From Bacillota bacterium (lineage in GTDB: Bacteria; Bacillota; Clostridia; Oscillospirales; Acutalibacteraceae), in the NCBI GenBank assembly GCA_023417635.1, contig JAEZFF010000033.1, forward strand, positions 1 through 7,621: a stretch of DNA of 7,621 nt. The letters are read 5' to 3'. Below, in pieces: positions 1 to 6,649 of this stretch (position 1 is its first letter; the number at the start of each line of letters is the position of its first letter). Under the pieces are notes generated by a model, which did not search any database, was not told the DNA's origin, and saw only the letters and a list, made by a program, of their open reading frames with translations. Both the position numbers and the translations under genes were made by a program.

Positions 1-1359
1 AACATATTCCCGGTGCGGAGAAATATTTCTGTAAGCTGGACGAATAATCTTGCCTTCGTTAATTCGTTCTTCCATCAGATGGGCACTCCAGCCTGCGATG
101 CGTGCCATAGCGAAAACAGGGGTGAAAAGTTCCATTGGCAGGCCGAGCATATGGTAAACAAAACCGCTGTAAAAGTCAATATTTGCGCTGACACCTTTAT
201 ACGTTTTGCGCTCGCGCCCAATTATCTGTGGGGCCAGGCGCTCAACAGCAGCGTAAAGATTGTATTCTTTTGTAAGGCCTTTTTCTTCAGAAAGGGACTT
301 TACAAATTTTTTGAAAATCTCTGCACGAGGGTCAGAAAGTGAGTAAACAGCGTGCCCCATACCGTAAATCAGTCCGGCATGGTCGAAAGCCTGTTTGTTT
401 AGCAAACGGTGAAGATAGCCGCAGATTTCATCTTCATCTTTCCAGTCTTTCAGTTCGTGCTTCATGTCTTCAAACATCTGTACGACTTTGATGTTTGCGC
501 CGCCGTGCTTGGGGCCCTTCAGCGAGCCGAGGGCCGCTGAAATCACTGAGTAGGCATCTGTGCCGGAAGAAGCCACGACGTGCGTTGTAAAGCTGGAGTT
601 GTTGCCGCCGCCGTGTTCTGCATGAAGAACAAGCGCAAGGTCAAGCAGGCGGGCTTCCAGCGGTGTGTAGCGGTTGTCAATGCGCAGCATATGTAAGATG
701 TTTTCCGCTGTGGAAAGTTCCGGGCGCGGCGCATGAATAAAGAAACTGTTGTAGGGGTCTTTGTTGTGCTGGTAGGCCTGGTAGCCGTAAACGGCAAGCT
801 GCGGGAACAGCGCAATCATTTCAATGCACTGGCGCAGCACGTTTTCAAGTGACGAGTCGCTTGCTTTGTCATCGTAGGCGTAAAGGGTGAGTACGCTGCG
901 CGCCAGCGTATTCATCATGTCGAAGCTTGGCGCTTTCATAATAATGTCACGTACAAAGTTTGTCGGCAGGGTGCGGTAGCGAAAAAGAAGGTTCTTAAAA
1001 TCGGCAAGCTGTTCCTGTGTGGGGAGGCTGCCAAAAAGCAGCAGATAGACGGTTTCTTCAAAGCCAAAGCGGTTTTCCGCTATGAAGCCGCGCACAATGT
1101 CTTTAATATTGATGCCGCGGTAGTAAAGCTCACCCTCACACGGTACAGATTTTCCGTCAACTTCTTTCGAGGAGATGATTTCGGAAATTTCCGTGAGGCC
1201 AGCCAGAACGCCTTTCCCGTTGATGTCGCGCAGCCCGCGCTTCACATCGTATTTTGCGTAGAGATTCGTGTCAATCGTGCTGTGCTCACGGCAGAGATTG
1301 GTAAGGCTGCAGATTTGCGGTGTCACTTCAAACAGATCGTTTCTTGCGTTTTTGATCAT
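1..1359 (-). CDS. gltA: Citrate synthase (Si-type), 3' end beyond window
   Basis: Condenses acetyl-CoA and oxaloacetate to citrate in the cytoplasm. In an anaerobe this mainly feeds 2-oxoglutarate and glutamate synthesis (inference). The frame is open for 453 codons from ATG at 1359 to the left edge, and the visible end (PHREYV) looks like the last part of the family, so only a few residues are probably missing. The catalytic triad can be placed: His249 in HAEHGG, His285 in GPKHGGAN and Asp395 in NIDFYSG. The citrate synthase signature GMGHAVYSLSDPR covers residues 333-345. The length of over 450 aa fits the longer clostridial type rather than the roughly 370-430 aa forms. The start is supported by a GGGAGGA ribosome binding site (1367-1373), 7 nt before ATG. 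It has its own promoter at 1439-1467 and a structured leader. A 2-methylcitrate synthase activity cannot be excluded from sequence alone, but no propionate-catabolism genes are seen nearby. Confidence 0.96.
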   Translation of the reverse strand, partial: MIKNARNDLFEVTPQICSLTNLCREHSTIDTNLYAKYDVKRGLRDINGKGVLAGLTEISEIISSKEVDGKSVPCEGELYYRGINIKDIVRGFIAENRFGFEETVYLLLFGSLPTQEQLADFKNLLFRYRTLPTNFVRDIIMKAPSFDMMNTLARSVLTLYAYDDKASDSSLENVLRQCIEMIALFPQLAVYGYQAYQHNKDPYNSFFIHAPRPELSTAENILHMLRIDNRYTPLEARLLDLALVLHAEHGGGNNSSFTTHVVASSGTDAYSVISAALGSLKGPKHGGANIKVVQMFEDMKHELKDWKDEDEICGYLHRLLNKQAFDHAGLIYGMGHAVYSLSDPRAEIFKKFVKSLSEEKGLTKEYNLYAAVERLAPQIIGRERKTYKGVSANIDFYSGFVYHMLGLPMELFTPVFAMARIAGWSAHLMEERINEGKIIRPAYRNISPHREYV

Positions 1360-1386
1360 AACAGAATCCTCCCTTCCATCGTTCCG

Positions 1387-1409
1387 TTTGCACCGTGGGA
1401 CGGTGCAAA
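1387..1409 (-). promoter_or_regulatory. Perfect palindrome in citrate synthase leader
   Basis: Two perfectly complementary 10-nt arms, TTTGCACCGT (1387-1396) and ACGGTGCAAA (1400-1409), flank a GGG centre. The element lies at roughly +23 to +45 from the predicted transcription start and about 28 nt before the start codon. It is not followed by a run of U, so it does not look like a terminator. It could be an operator for a dimeric repressor that blocks the elongating or initiating polymerase, or an RNA hairpin. It does not match the catabolite-responsive element consensus. The palindrome is seen directly; its function is inference. Confidence 0.6.
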
Positions 1410-1438
1410 ATTCATTTTTTACAAATAAGTATTCTATT

Positions 1439-1467
1439 ATTGTACCGTGTTGCGAATTTTCTGTCAA
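1439..1467 (-). promoter_or_regulatory. Sigma-A type promoter of citrate synthase
   Basis: On the minus strand the -35 box is TTGACA (1462-1467, perfect consensus), the spacer is exactly 17 nt, and the -10 box is TACAAT (1439-1444, one mismatch). Transcription would start near 1432, giving a leader of about 70 nt before the ATG at 1359. It lies downstream of the transporter terminator, so citrate synthase should be transcribed independently. Confidence 0.88.
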
Positions 1468-1505
1468 GAAAAAATTTTATCTGATAGTGTGGTAAAGTGC
1501 GCCGG

Positions 1506-1539
1506 TTCTACGGATAGGCTGCACACGAATTCCGTAGAA
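1506..1539. repeat. Inverted repeat upstream of citrate synthase promoter
   Basis: Perfect 9-nt arms TTCTACGGA (1506-1514) and TCCGTAGAA (1531-1539) are separated by 16 nt. The element lies between the transporter terminator and the -35 box of the citrate synthase promoter, about 75-107 nt upstream of the predicted start site. That position suits an activator or a two-site regulator. Arms this far apart look more like a protein-binding site than a terminator, and there is no U run. Function is inference. Confidence 0.45.
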
Positions 1540-1541
1540 TG

Positions 1542-1575
1542 AAAAAAACCTTCCGCCGTAGCGGAAAGGTTTTTT
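1542..1575 (-). terminator. Intrinsic terminator after BASS transporter gene
   Basis: On the minus strand a stem of CCTTTCCGC against GCGGAAGG (one bulged base, four-base loop TACG) is followed by a run of seven T. It begins about 12 nt after the transporter stop codon. The plus strand also has A and T runs on both sides, so it could work in both directions, but there is no plus-strand gene here to terminate. Confidence 0.88.
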
Positions 1576-1586
1576 GAAAAACATGG

Positions 1587-2561
1587 TTATGCTTCGGAAA
1601 CTTTTTTGGCAGCTTCCCCTTTTTGCTTCTGCCATTCCAGCAGATGGGTGGAAATGGAGGCGAGCAGCTGCTGAAACAATGTGCCAATCATAACGGGGAA
1701 CATTACTTCCGGTGGAAAGTAGGCAGCGGCAATCACGGCGCCGGCGTTGATGTTCCGCATCCCGCAGCAGAGCGTCATGGAAGCGGAAATATCCGCGGGC
1801 TGATGCAGCAGGCGGGAACCAAGCCACCCAAGGATGTATCCGCTGATGGCCAGCGTCAGAATCAGTGCGGCCACAGCAAAGAGGATTGGCGTCATGTGGC
1901 GCAGCAAAGGCGCAATGCGCGTCGTATTGATTGTAACAATCAGCAGCAGGGCGATTTTTCCGTAAGGGGCAAGCAGCGGTGCGAGTCTTTTGCCCGCTTT
2001 GCCGTCTGTTAGCTGGTTTAGCAGCATGGAAAGAAATGCCGGCAGGGCAACCATCCAGAGAAGGTTCAGCATCATACTCGGAACGTCGATGGAGATACTG
2101 GCTCCGAGCAGAATATGTAGGCTCAAGGGTAGCAAAAACGGTGCGATCAGTGTATCAAGCAGCACAATCGAAAGGCTGAGTATCGAGTTCCCGTTTGCAA
2201 GGCTGCTCCACATCAGGCTTGCTATGGCGCACGGAACAACGTATTCCAGTACGACCCCAGTCACAAAGTTCTGGTTTTGGGGAAAGAGGAAGCGCCCAAG
2301 GCCAAGCGCCAAAAGAGGAATTACGATGTGGGTAAAAAGCAGAGTAAGAATCAGCGGCATTGGCTTTTTAGCGATGTCCAGCAGCTGATGGAAGCTGGCG
2401 TCTATGGTTCCGGCCAGTGTCATAAAGAAGAAAAGGAATGACACGAGAAAAGATAATTTGCCAATTTCCTCTGAGAAGAAAATTCCTGCGCACAGGCCTC
2501 CAATTACAAGAAACGGCATCCACCGGCCAGCAAACCTGTCAAAAGACTCCATAAAATGCAT
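1587..2561 (-). CDS. BASS-family (bile acid:Na+ symporter-like) transporter
   Basis: A 324-aa, very hydrophobic protein with about nine to ten predicted membrane segments between residues 15 and 308. Two family hallmarks are visible: a PCAIASLMWSSLANGN stretch (residues 110-125) and GMRNINAGAVIA (267-278). These correspond to the two crossed-helix regions that bind sodium and substrate in the BASS fold. Members import organic anions such as bile acids, pyruvate, pantoate or other carboxylates by sodium symport; the substrate here cannot be read from sequence. The start at 2561 is preferred over the ATG at 2552 because GAGGGAGA (2571-2578) is better placed for it. The C-terminal tail (312-324) is charged and probably cytoplasmic. 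The gene is flanked by terminators on both sides, so it is likely a single-gene unit or depends on read-through from the binding-protein gene upstream. Arsenite permease (Acr3) is less likely because no ars genes are nearby and the protein looks like the bile-acid symporter branch. Confidence 0.9.
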   Translation of the reverse strand: MHFMESFDRFAGRWMPFLVIGGLCAGIFFSEEIGKLSFLVSFLFFFMTLAGTIDASFHQLLDIAKKPMPLILTLLFTHIVIPLLALGLGRFLFPQNQNFVTGVVLEYVVPCAIASLMWSSLANGNSILSLSIVLLDTLIAPFLLPLSLHILLGASISIDVPSMMLNLLWMVALPAFLSMLLNQLTDGKAGKRLAPLLAPYGKIALLLIVTINTTRIAPLLRHMTPILFAVAALILTLAISGYILGWLGSRLLHQPADISASMTLCCGMRNINAGAVIAAAYFPPEVMFPVMIGTLFQQLLASISTHLLEWQKQKGEAAKKVSEA

Positions 2562-2603
2562 GAATATGACTCTCCCTCAAGAAATTTTTACGCTCTATTT
2601 CAT

Positions 2604-2636
2604 AAAAAACCGCCGTTTCGCGCATGCGAAACGGCG
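2604..2636 (-). terminator. Strong intrinsic terminator between binding protein and transporter
   Basis: Perfect 11-bp arms CGCCGTTTCGC (2611-2621) and GCGAAACGGCG (2626-2636) enclose a four-base loop. On the minus strand the stem is followed by GTTTTTT (2604-2610). It is about 95 nt past the stop of the solute-binding protein gene and about 42 nt before the transporter start. It therefore ends the binding-protein transcript, or acts as an attenuator if transcription of the transporter starts upstream of it. Confidence 0.88.
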
Positions 2637-2679
2637 ACAATGCCGAAACAATTCATGAAACTTCAGATTTATTCGTTTA

Positions 2680-2708
2680 ATACTATTTATTGTACTGCTT
2701 AAAAACAA
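2680..2708 (-). promoter_or_regulatory. Candidate weak promoter for BASS transporter
   Basis: On the minus strand TTGTTT (2703-2708), a 17-nt spacer and TAGTAT (2680-2685) form a mediocre sigma-A promoter. A TACAAT (2689-2694) lies just upstream without a good -35. No better promoter is visible between the terminator hairpin and the transporter start. If this one is used, the transcript passes through the hairpin at 2604-2636. The region is AT-rich, so chance matches are expected. Confidence 0.3.
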
Positions 2709-2731
2709 GGCTTAATTTACTAATGGGAAAA

Positions 2732-4351
2732 TTATGAAGATTCTTTCCCGGCATTGAGAAAGTCAATGCCGCTGCCATAGGGACGGAAAACAATGCCGGT
2801 CACGCCTTTTGCCAAGGCGTAATAACTGTCTTCATAGTAAAGCGGGTAAAACACCGCATGCTGGTTTAAATATTTTTCAGCCTGAGCGTAAACTGCTGCT
2901 GCCTCTTTACCGCCCTTTTCCTGTGCAGATACAAGCAGACTGTCATAGGCTGAGTCTTTCAGGGAGCACGGGTTAGAGGAAGAACCGGAAGAAAACAGCG
3001 AAAGCATGGCGAGCGGGCTGCTGTCGGAAGGCTTCACCGGGCAGACGGCAATTTCATAGTCACCGGACTGCACATGGCTTTCCAAGCTGCTGAGACTCAT
3101 GGTTTTCATGTTGAAGTAGTTGCTGAACTGCTTATTCCATGCAGCAATCATTTCGTTCAGCATCAGCTTGATATTGCTGTTGTCGGGGCAGAGCACTGTA
3201 ACGGAGTCCAGACTGCTGCTGTCAAGGTTCAGCTCTCTTAGGCCAGCAAACAGCGTCTGTGCGGCAGAGGTGCTTTCCTTAAGGTAAAAAGGCCCGCCAG
3301 CAAGGGCACGGTAGTTTTGGCCATCAATCATCGTTTCCGGGAACAGGATGTTTTCTGCCTTTGAGGTGCCAGCAGGGAGGTGCGAAAGGACTTTCGCCCG
3401 GCTGAAAGCCTGCAGGAAGCCGCTGCGCACTTTCAGGTTTTTAAAAACGGAAGACTGAGTATTGAAGCAAAGCCCCCAGGTTGTATCACGGAAAGATGTG
3501 AGCGTGCATCCGGAAGATTTTGCCGCGCCGATTTGTGAGGAGGAGATTGGGGCGGCATCCACGGTTTTGCCCGTAAGGGCGGCAACAGAATCTGGAAGCG
3601 TACCAATGGTGAAATCCACAGCGGCCGGAAATGGCTTCGTTTGGCCGCTGTAGCTGCTGGAGCGCGCCAAGTTGAGGTATTTGCCGTGCTCCCAACCATA
3701 GGCGCCGTCTATGCAGAAAGGCCCGTTGCCCAAAGTATATTTACTTTCAAGTCCATAGCGGCCTTCCGAACTTTTGAAAAATGATTCATTGCATGGCATA
3801 TAGACGGGCAATGCCGTCAGTTTCGGAAAATCGGGGCAGGAATATGCAAGACTCACCGTAAGCGTCTTATCGTCTTTTGCAGTAATGCCCAGCTGGCTTG
3901 CCGGAATGCTTCCCGCGTGAATCTGCTTTGCATTTTTGATGCAGAACATCGCAGTGCAGGTAGAAGAGGCAGTCGTTGGGTTCAACGCGCGCTGAAAGGC
4001 AAAAACAAAATCTTTTGCTTTGACAGCGCCGTATTTTTTAGGAGCCCAAGAGATGTCGGGGCGCAGGTGAAAGGTGAATTTCGTGCTGTCAGCGTTGTGT
4101 TCCCAGGATTCGGCGGCACCGGGTTCAGCGTTCCCATTTTTATCAAGGCGGGCAAGACCTTCAAAAATGGCCTGCACCGTTATGATGGATGAGGAGTCGG
4201 CGGCAATCTGCGGGTCAAGCGTAACAGGCTCGGCCGAAAGATTGTATTTGATCGTTTTGTTGGCGTTTTTCGGCCCGCTTTTTTTGCAGGCTGAAAAGGA
4301 AAATATCATAGCGGCTGCCAGAAGCAGGGAAGCCGCACGTTTTATCAGCAT
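2732..4351 (-). CDS. OppA-like solute-binding lipoprotein (SBP family 5)
   Basis: Extracytoplasmic substrate-binding component of an ABC importer of the oligopeptide/dipeptide class, 539 aa, a typical family length. The N-terminus has a lysine/arginine start, a hydrophobic core (residues 6-19) and a lipobox FSAC with Cys22 as the lipidated residue. It should be anchored to the outer face of the membrane. The family 5 opening follows: SAEPVTLDPQIAADSS (39-54), then FEGLARLDKNG, PGAAESWE and FTFHLRPDISW (to about 102). Family members mostly carry peptides, some carry nickel or sugars; the substrate is unknown here. The start at 4351 is chosen because it gives the signal peptide, follows a GGGGG-type ribosome binding site (4359-4363), and lies just downstream of a good promoter. 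The open frame extends to 4528 but that part overlaps the gpmI terminator. No permease or ATPase gene is adjacent, so it must work with a transporter encoded elsewhere. Ten cysteines besides Cys22 are notable for an exported protein. Confidence 0.92.
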   Translation of the reverse strand: MLIKRAASLLLAAAMIFSFSACKKSGPKNANKTIKYNLSAEPVTLDPQIAADSSSIITVQAIFEGLARLDKNGNAEPGAAESWEHNADSTKFTFHLRPDISWAPKKYGAVKAKDFVFAFQRALNPTTASSTCTAMFCIKNAKQIHAGSIPASQLGITAKDDKTLTVSLAYSCPDFPKLTALPVYMPCNESFFKSSEGRYGLESKYTLGNGPFCIDGAYGWEHGKYLNLARSSSYSGQTKPFPAAVDFTIGTLPDSVAALTGKTVDAAPISSSQIGAAKSSGCTLTSFRDTTWGLCFNTQSSVFKNLKVRSGFLQAFSRAKVLSHLPAGTSKAENILFPETMIDGQNYRALAGGPFYLKESTSAAQTLFAGLRELNLDSSSLDSVTVLCPDNSNIKLMLNEMIAAWNKQFSNYFNMKTMSLSSLESHVQSGDYEIAVCPVKPSDSSPLAMLSLFSSGSSSNPCSLKDSAYDSLLVSAQEKGGKEAAAVYAQAEKYLNQHAVFYPLYYEDSYYALAKGVTGIVFRPYGSGIDFLNAGKESS

Positions 4352-4388
4352 GGAAATTCCCCCAGGTGAATTATTGCGTTCTGACGCT

Positions 4389-4417
4389 ATTTTACCATCT
4401 TTGCGGCGTTCTTTCAA
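4389..4417 (-). promoter_or_regulatory. Sigma-A type promoter of solute-binding protein gene
   Basis: On the minus strand TTGAAA (4412-4417), a 17-nt spacer and TAAAAT (4389-4394) each differ from consensus by one base. Transcription would begin near 4382, about 30 nt before the ATG at 4351. This makes any upstream start codon in the same frame untranslated from this promoter. Confidence 0.82.
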
Positions 4418-4495
4418 CAGGGCTAACAGGATTGTCATTTTTGAAGGGAGAGTTTCTTCCGTTCCTGGACAGTGGAACAAGCAAAACAAGACGAT

Positions 4496-4526
4496 AAAAA
4501 GCACCTCATGCCGAGGCATGAGGTGC
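4496..4526 (-). terminator. Intrinsic terminator of the tpiA-gpmI operon
   Basis: Perfect 12-nt arms GCACCTCATGCC (4501-4512) and GGCATGAGGTGC (4515-4526) form the stem; in RNA the inner pairs probably open to a larger loop. On the minus strand it is followed by TTTTTAT. It begins 15 nt after the gpmI stop codon. The A run on the other flank (4527-4530) extends the pairing with the U tract. Confidence 0.93.
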
Positions 4527-4540
4527 AAAAGAGGAAACGA

Positions 4541-6055
4541 TTACTCAATCAGGCTCTTGCCGGTCATTTCCGGCGGCTGAGGCAAACCGAGAATTTTCAG
4601 CATGGTTGGGGAGATGTCAGCGAGTTTGCCGCCCTCGCGCAGCTTGCACGGGTAACCTACGACGCAGAATGGAACGAGGTTCGTCGTATGGGCGGTGAAC
4701 GGGGTGCCGTCTTCTGCAATCATCTTTTCCGCGTTGCCGTGGTCTGCGGTGATAAGTGCAACGCCGTTGTGCTTGCGGATTGCTTCCACAACTTTGCCGA
4801 CACAGGAGTCGACTGTTTCCACAGCGGCCTTTGCAGCGTCAAATACACCGGTGTGGCCGACCATGTCGCAGTTCGCGAAGTTCAAAATGATAACGTCGTA
4901 TTTGTCGCTGTCAATTCGTTTCAGCAGTTCATCGGTAACAAGGCTGGCGCTCATTTCAGGCTGAAGGTCGTAAGTCGCGACTTTTGGGGAATGAATCAGT
5001 GCGCGGTCTTCACCTGGGTACTGAGCTTCTACGCCGCCGTTAAAGAAGAATGTGACGTGCGCGTACTTTTCGGTTTCTGCGATACGCAGTTGAGTAAGGC
5101 CCTTGCCGGAGATATATTCGCCAAAAGTGTTTTTCAGCTTTTCCGGGCGGAAAGCAACGTCTACGTTCGGCATTGTTGCGTCGTACTGCGTCATGCAAAC
5201 GTAGTTGACTGGGAAGAAACCGTTTTTGCGCTCGAAGCCTTTGAAATCCGGGTCAACGAAGGTGCGGGTAATTTCACGCGCGCGGTCTGGGCGGAAGTTG
5301 AAGAAGATAACGGAGTCGCCTTTCTGAATTGTGGCGCCCTCTTTGCAGACGGCCGGAACCACGAATTCGTCGGTTACCTTCTCTTTGTAGGAGTCTTCAA
5401 CTGCCTGTACCGGGTCTGAAGCCTTTACGCCTTCGCCGTAGACCATGGCGGCATATGCTTTTTCAACACGGTCCCAGCGGTTGTCACGGTCCATGGCGTA
5501 GTAGCGGCCCATAACGGTGGCAATCTCGCCAACGCCAATTTCCTTCATTTGCTTCATGCAGCCGGAAACGTAGTCTTTGCCGGAAGACGGCGGAACATCA
5601 CGGCCGTCAAGGAAGGCATGGACATACACTTTTTTGCATCCGCGCTGTTTGGCAAGCTTCAGCAGGGCATACAGGTGAGAGTTGTGGCTGTGTACGCCGC
5701 CGTCGGAAAGCAGACCCAGAATGTGCAGTGCTTTGCCGCCTGCTACGGCTTTATCAATTGCATTGACAAAAGCGGGGTTCTTGAAAAAATCGCCGTCTTC
5801 AATGGATTTTGTAATGCGGGTCAGTTCCTGGTAGACGATGCGGCCTGCGCCGATGTTGGTGTGGCCGACCTCAGAATTGCCCATCTGGCCGTCCGGCAGG
5901 CCAACGTCAAGGCCGGATGCGCCAATCTTTGTAATGGGGTTTTCAGCAAATATACGGTCAAGATTCGGCTTCTTGGCGGCTTTGATCGCGTTTCCATAAT
6001 CTGGGCCAATGCCGAAACCATCCATGATAATTAAAATCAAAGGCTGTTTTGCCAT
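4541..6055 (-). CDS. gpmI: Phosphoglycerate mutase, cofactor-independent (iPGM)
   Basis: Interconverts 3-phosphoglycerate and 2-phosphoglycerate in glycolysis and gluconeogenesis, using two manganese ions and a phosphoserine intermediate. The 504-aa length is typical. Alkaline-phosphatase-superfamily metal ligands and active-site residues are all visible: Asp12 in MDGFG, catalytic Ser61 in MGNSEVGH, His122 in GGVHSH, LDGRD (149-153), [12 protein letters not shown] (183-194), FRPDRAR (254-260), Lys330, Asp397 and His401 in [10 protein letters not shown], Asp438 and His439 in TADHGN, and His456 in TAHTTN. The substrate-binding domain is inserted between roughly residues 75 and 310, as in the family. 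The ATG at 6055 is chosen because it gives the usual [13 protein letters not shown] opening and leaves about 11 nt to an AAGGA ribosome binding site. An in-frame ATG at 6067 abuts that site with no spacer and would add four residues. Third gene of the glycolytic run, with an unusual hairpin immediately before the ribosome binding site, and closed by a terminator. Confidence 0.97.
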   Translation of the reverse strand: MAKQPLILIIMDGFGIGPDYGNAIKAAKKPNLDRIFAENPITKIGASGLDVGLPDGQMGNSEVGHTNIGAGRIVYQELTRITKSIEDGDFFKNPAFVNAIDKAVAGGKALHILGLLSDGGVHSHNSHLYALLKLAKQRGCKKVYVHAFLDGRDVPPSSGKDYVSGCMKQMKEIGVGEIATVMGRYYAMDRDNRWDRVEKAYAAMVYGEGVKASDPVQAVEDSYKEKVTDEFVVPAVCKEGATIQKGDSVIFFNFRPDRAREITRTFVDPDFKGFERKNGFFPVNYVCMTQYDATMPNVDVAFRPEKLKNTFGEYISGKGLTQLRIAETEKYAHVTFFFNGGVEAQYPGEDRALIHSPKVATYDLQPEMSASLVTDELLKRIDSDKYDVIILNFANCDMVGHTGVFDAAKAAVETVDSCVGKVVEAIRKHNGVALITADHGNAEKMIAEDGTPFTAHTTNLVPFCVVGYPCKLREGGKLADISPTMLKILGLPQPPEMTGKSLIE

Positions 6056-6073
6056 CTTTATTCTCATCCTTTC

Positions 6074-6096
6074 CCGGCCTTTTTGAAAAAGGTCGG
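6074..6096 (-). promoter_or_regulatory. Hairpin abutting gpmI ribosome binding site
   Basis: Arms CCGGCCTTTTT (6074-6084) and AAAAAGGTCGG (6086-6096) pair at ten positions plus one G-U wobble position on one strand (A-C on the other), around a single central base. In the minus-strand RNA the hairpin ends about two nt before the GAAAGGA ribosome binding site of gpmI. There is no following U run, so it is not a standard terminator. It may shield the ribosome binding site, or be an RNA processing or stabilising element in the operon mRNA. The structure is seen; the role is inferred. Confidence 0.5.
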
Positions 6097-6154
6097 ACGA
6101 AAAACTTTACTAAATCACGAGGTTACAGGAGCGATTCATGCGGAATCGGTCGCA

Positions 6155-6628
6155 TTACAGTTTTATGGCGCAGTGCTTTGGGTTTTCAAGGTCAATATAA
6201 ACTGTAATTTCGTCCCCCTTGTGGACGGCGGGGCGTTCCCACAGAAGGTGACTTTTCCCTTTATACTGCATGCCATCCAATTCATACTCTACAGATACGA
6301 CATAGGGGTGGGAATTGGAATCCCACGAATTCCCACAGCAGATACACATGAGTTGCTGCACAGAGAGAATCTGTGCTGTTATGGGCGCGCCGTCATACAG
6401 CAGTGTTGCTGTGCATCTGGCTTTCAGATGCACAAGCAGGCATATCACGATTCCGGCTGCCAACAGCGCAGCTGTGAGAATTGGAAAAGCCACACCGGGG
6501 TCGCCAATTGAATTTGGCGAGGTTTTCATAATCCCAGAATGCAGAAGAACGGAACAGATAAAAAATAGGGATCCAAAAATCAGAAAAAGGATTCCGGCGA
6601 ACGAACCAAGGCTTTTCGGCTTTCTCAT
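6155..6628 (-). CDS. Two-helix membrane protein resembling DUF3592
   Basis: A 157-aa protein of unknown function. Two hydrophobic segments, about residues 9-32 and 47-67, are followed by a soluble domain of about 85 residues. That domain reads like DUF3592: ITAQILSVQQ, then a VSVEYELDGMQYKGKS strand pair, then KGDEITVYIDLENPKH near the end, matching the family's typical 'G..v.VyydP.nP' closing motif. This assignment is by eye from remembered family patterns, not by search. A CICC cluster sits in the soluble domain at about residues 95-98. The gene starts 21 nt after the tpiA stop and precedes gpmI by about 100 nt, so it is probably co-transcribed with both. Its ribosome binding site is weak (GTTGGA-like), suggesting low expression. 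No glycolytic role is known to me for such proteins; a housekeeping membrane or envelope role is possible. Confidence 0.75.
   Translation of the reverse strand: MRKPKSLGSFAGILFLIFGSLFFICSVLLHSGIMKTSPNSIGDPGVAFPILTAALLAAGIVICLLVHLKARCTATLLYDGAPITAQILSVQQLMCICCGNSWDSNSHPYVVSVEYELDGMQYKGKSHLLWERPAVHKGDEITVYIDLENPKHCAIKL
6160..6189 (-). promoter_or_regulatory. Possible internal promoter for gpmI
   Basis: On the minus strand TTGAAA (6184-6189), an 18-nt spacer and TAAAAC (6160-6165) lie at the end of the preceding membrane-protein gene. The -35 has one mismatch and the -10 has two. A start near 6153 would give gpmI its own transcript with a leader of about 100 nt that includes the hairpin at 6074-6096. 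The match is only moderate and could be chance. Confidence 0.3.
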
Positions 6629-6649
6629 TTTTAAAAATCCAACTCGGTT

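Noticed and set aside
13..342. 109-codon plus-strand frame at the left edge
   Set aside because: It is antisense to the citrate synthase C-terminal region, which holds the catalytic Asp395 and the signature motif.
1623..2388. Plus-strand open frames opposite the BASS transporter
   Set aside because: They overlap one another and the transporter, whose membrane profile and family motifs are clear. Their translations look like random charged sequence without domains.
4352..4528. N-terminal extension of the solute-binding protein to an ATG at 4528
   Set aside because: It would be translated from within the gpmI terminator stem and through a good promoter (4389-4417). It would also bury the lipoprotein signal peptide in the interior. 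The start at 4351 explains everything.
4472..5419. 315-codon open frame on the plus strand
   Set aside because: It lies antisense to gpmI, whose full set of catalytic motifs is intact on the other strand. The translation shows no recognisable motifs, and it starts inside the gpmI terminator region. It is a codon-bias shadow.
6056..6067. Alternative gpmI start at 6067 adding four residues
   Set aside because: The AAAGG ribosome binding site directly abuts this ATG with no spacer, and family members begin at the MAK-like position. It remains possible but is less likely than 6055.
6132..6154. Small stem (CGATTC/GAATCG) after the DUF3592-like gene as a terminator
   Set aside because: Only six pairs and no U run follow on the minus strand, so I do not call a terminator between this gene and gpmI.
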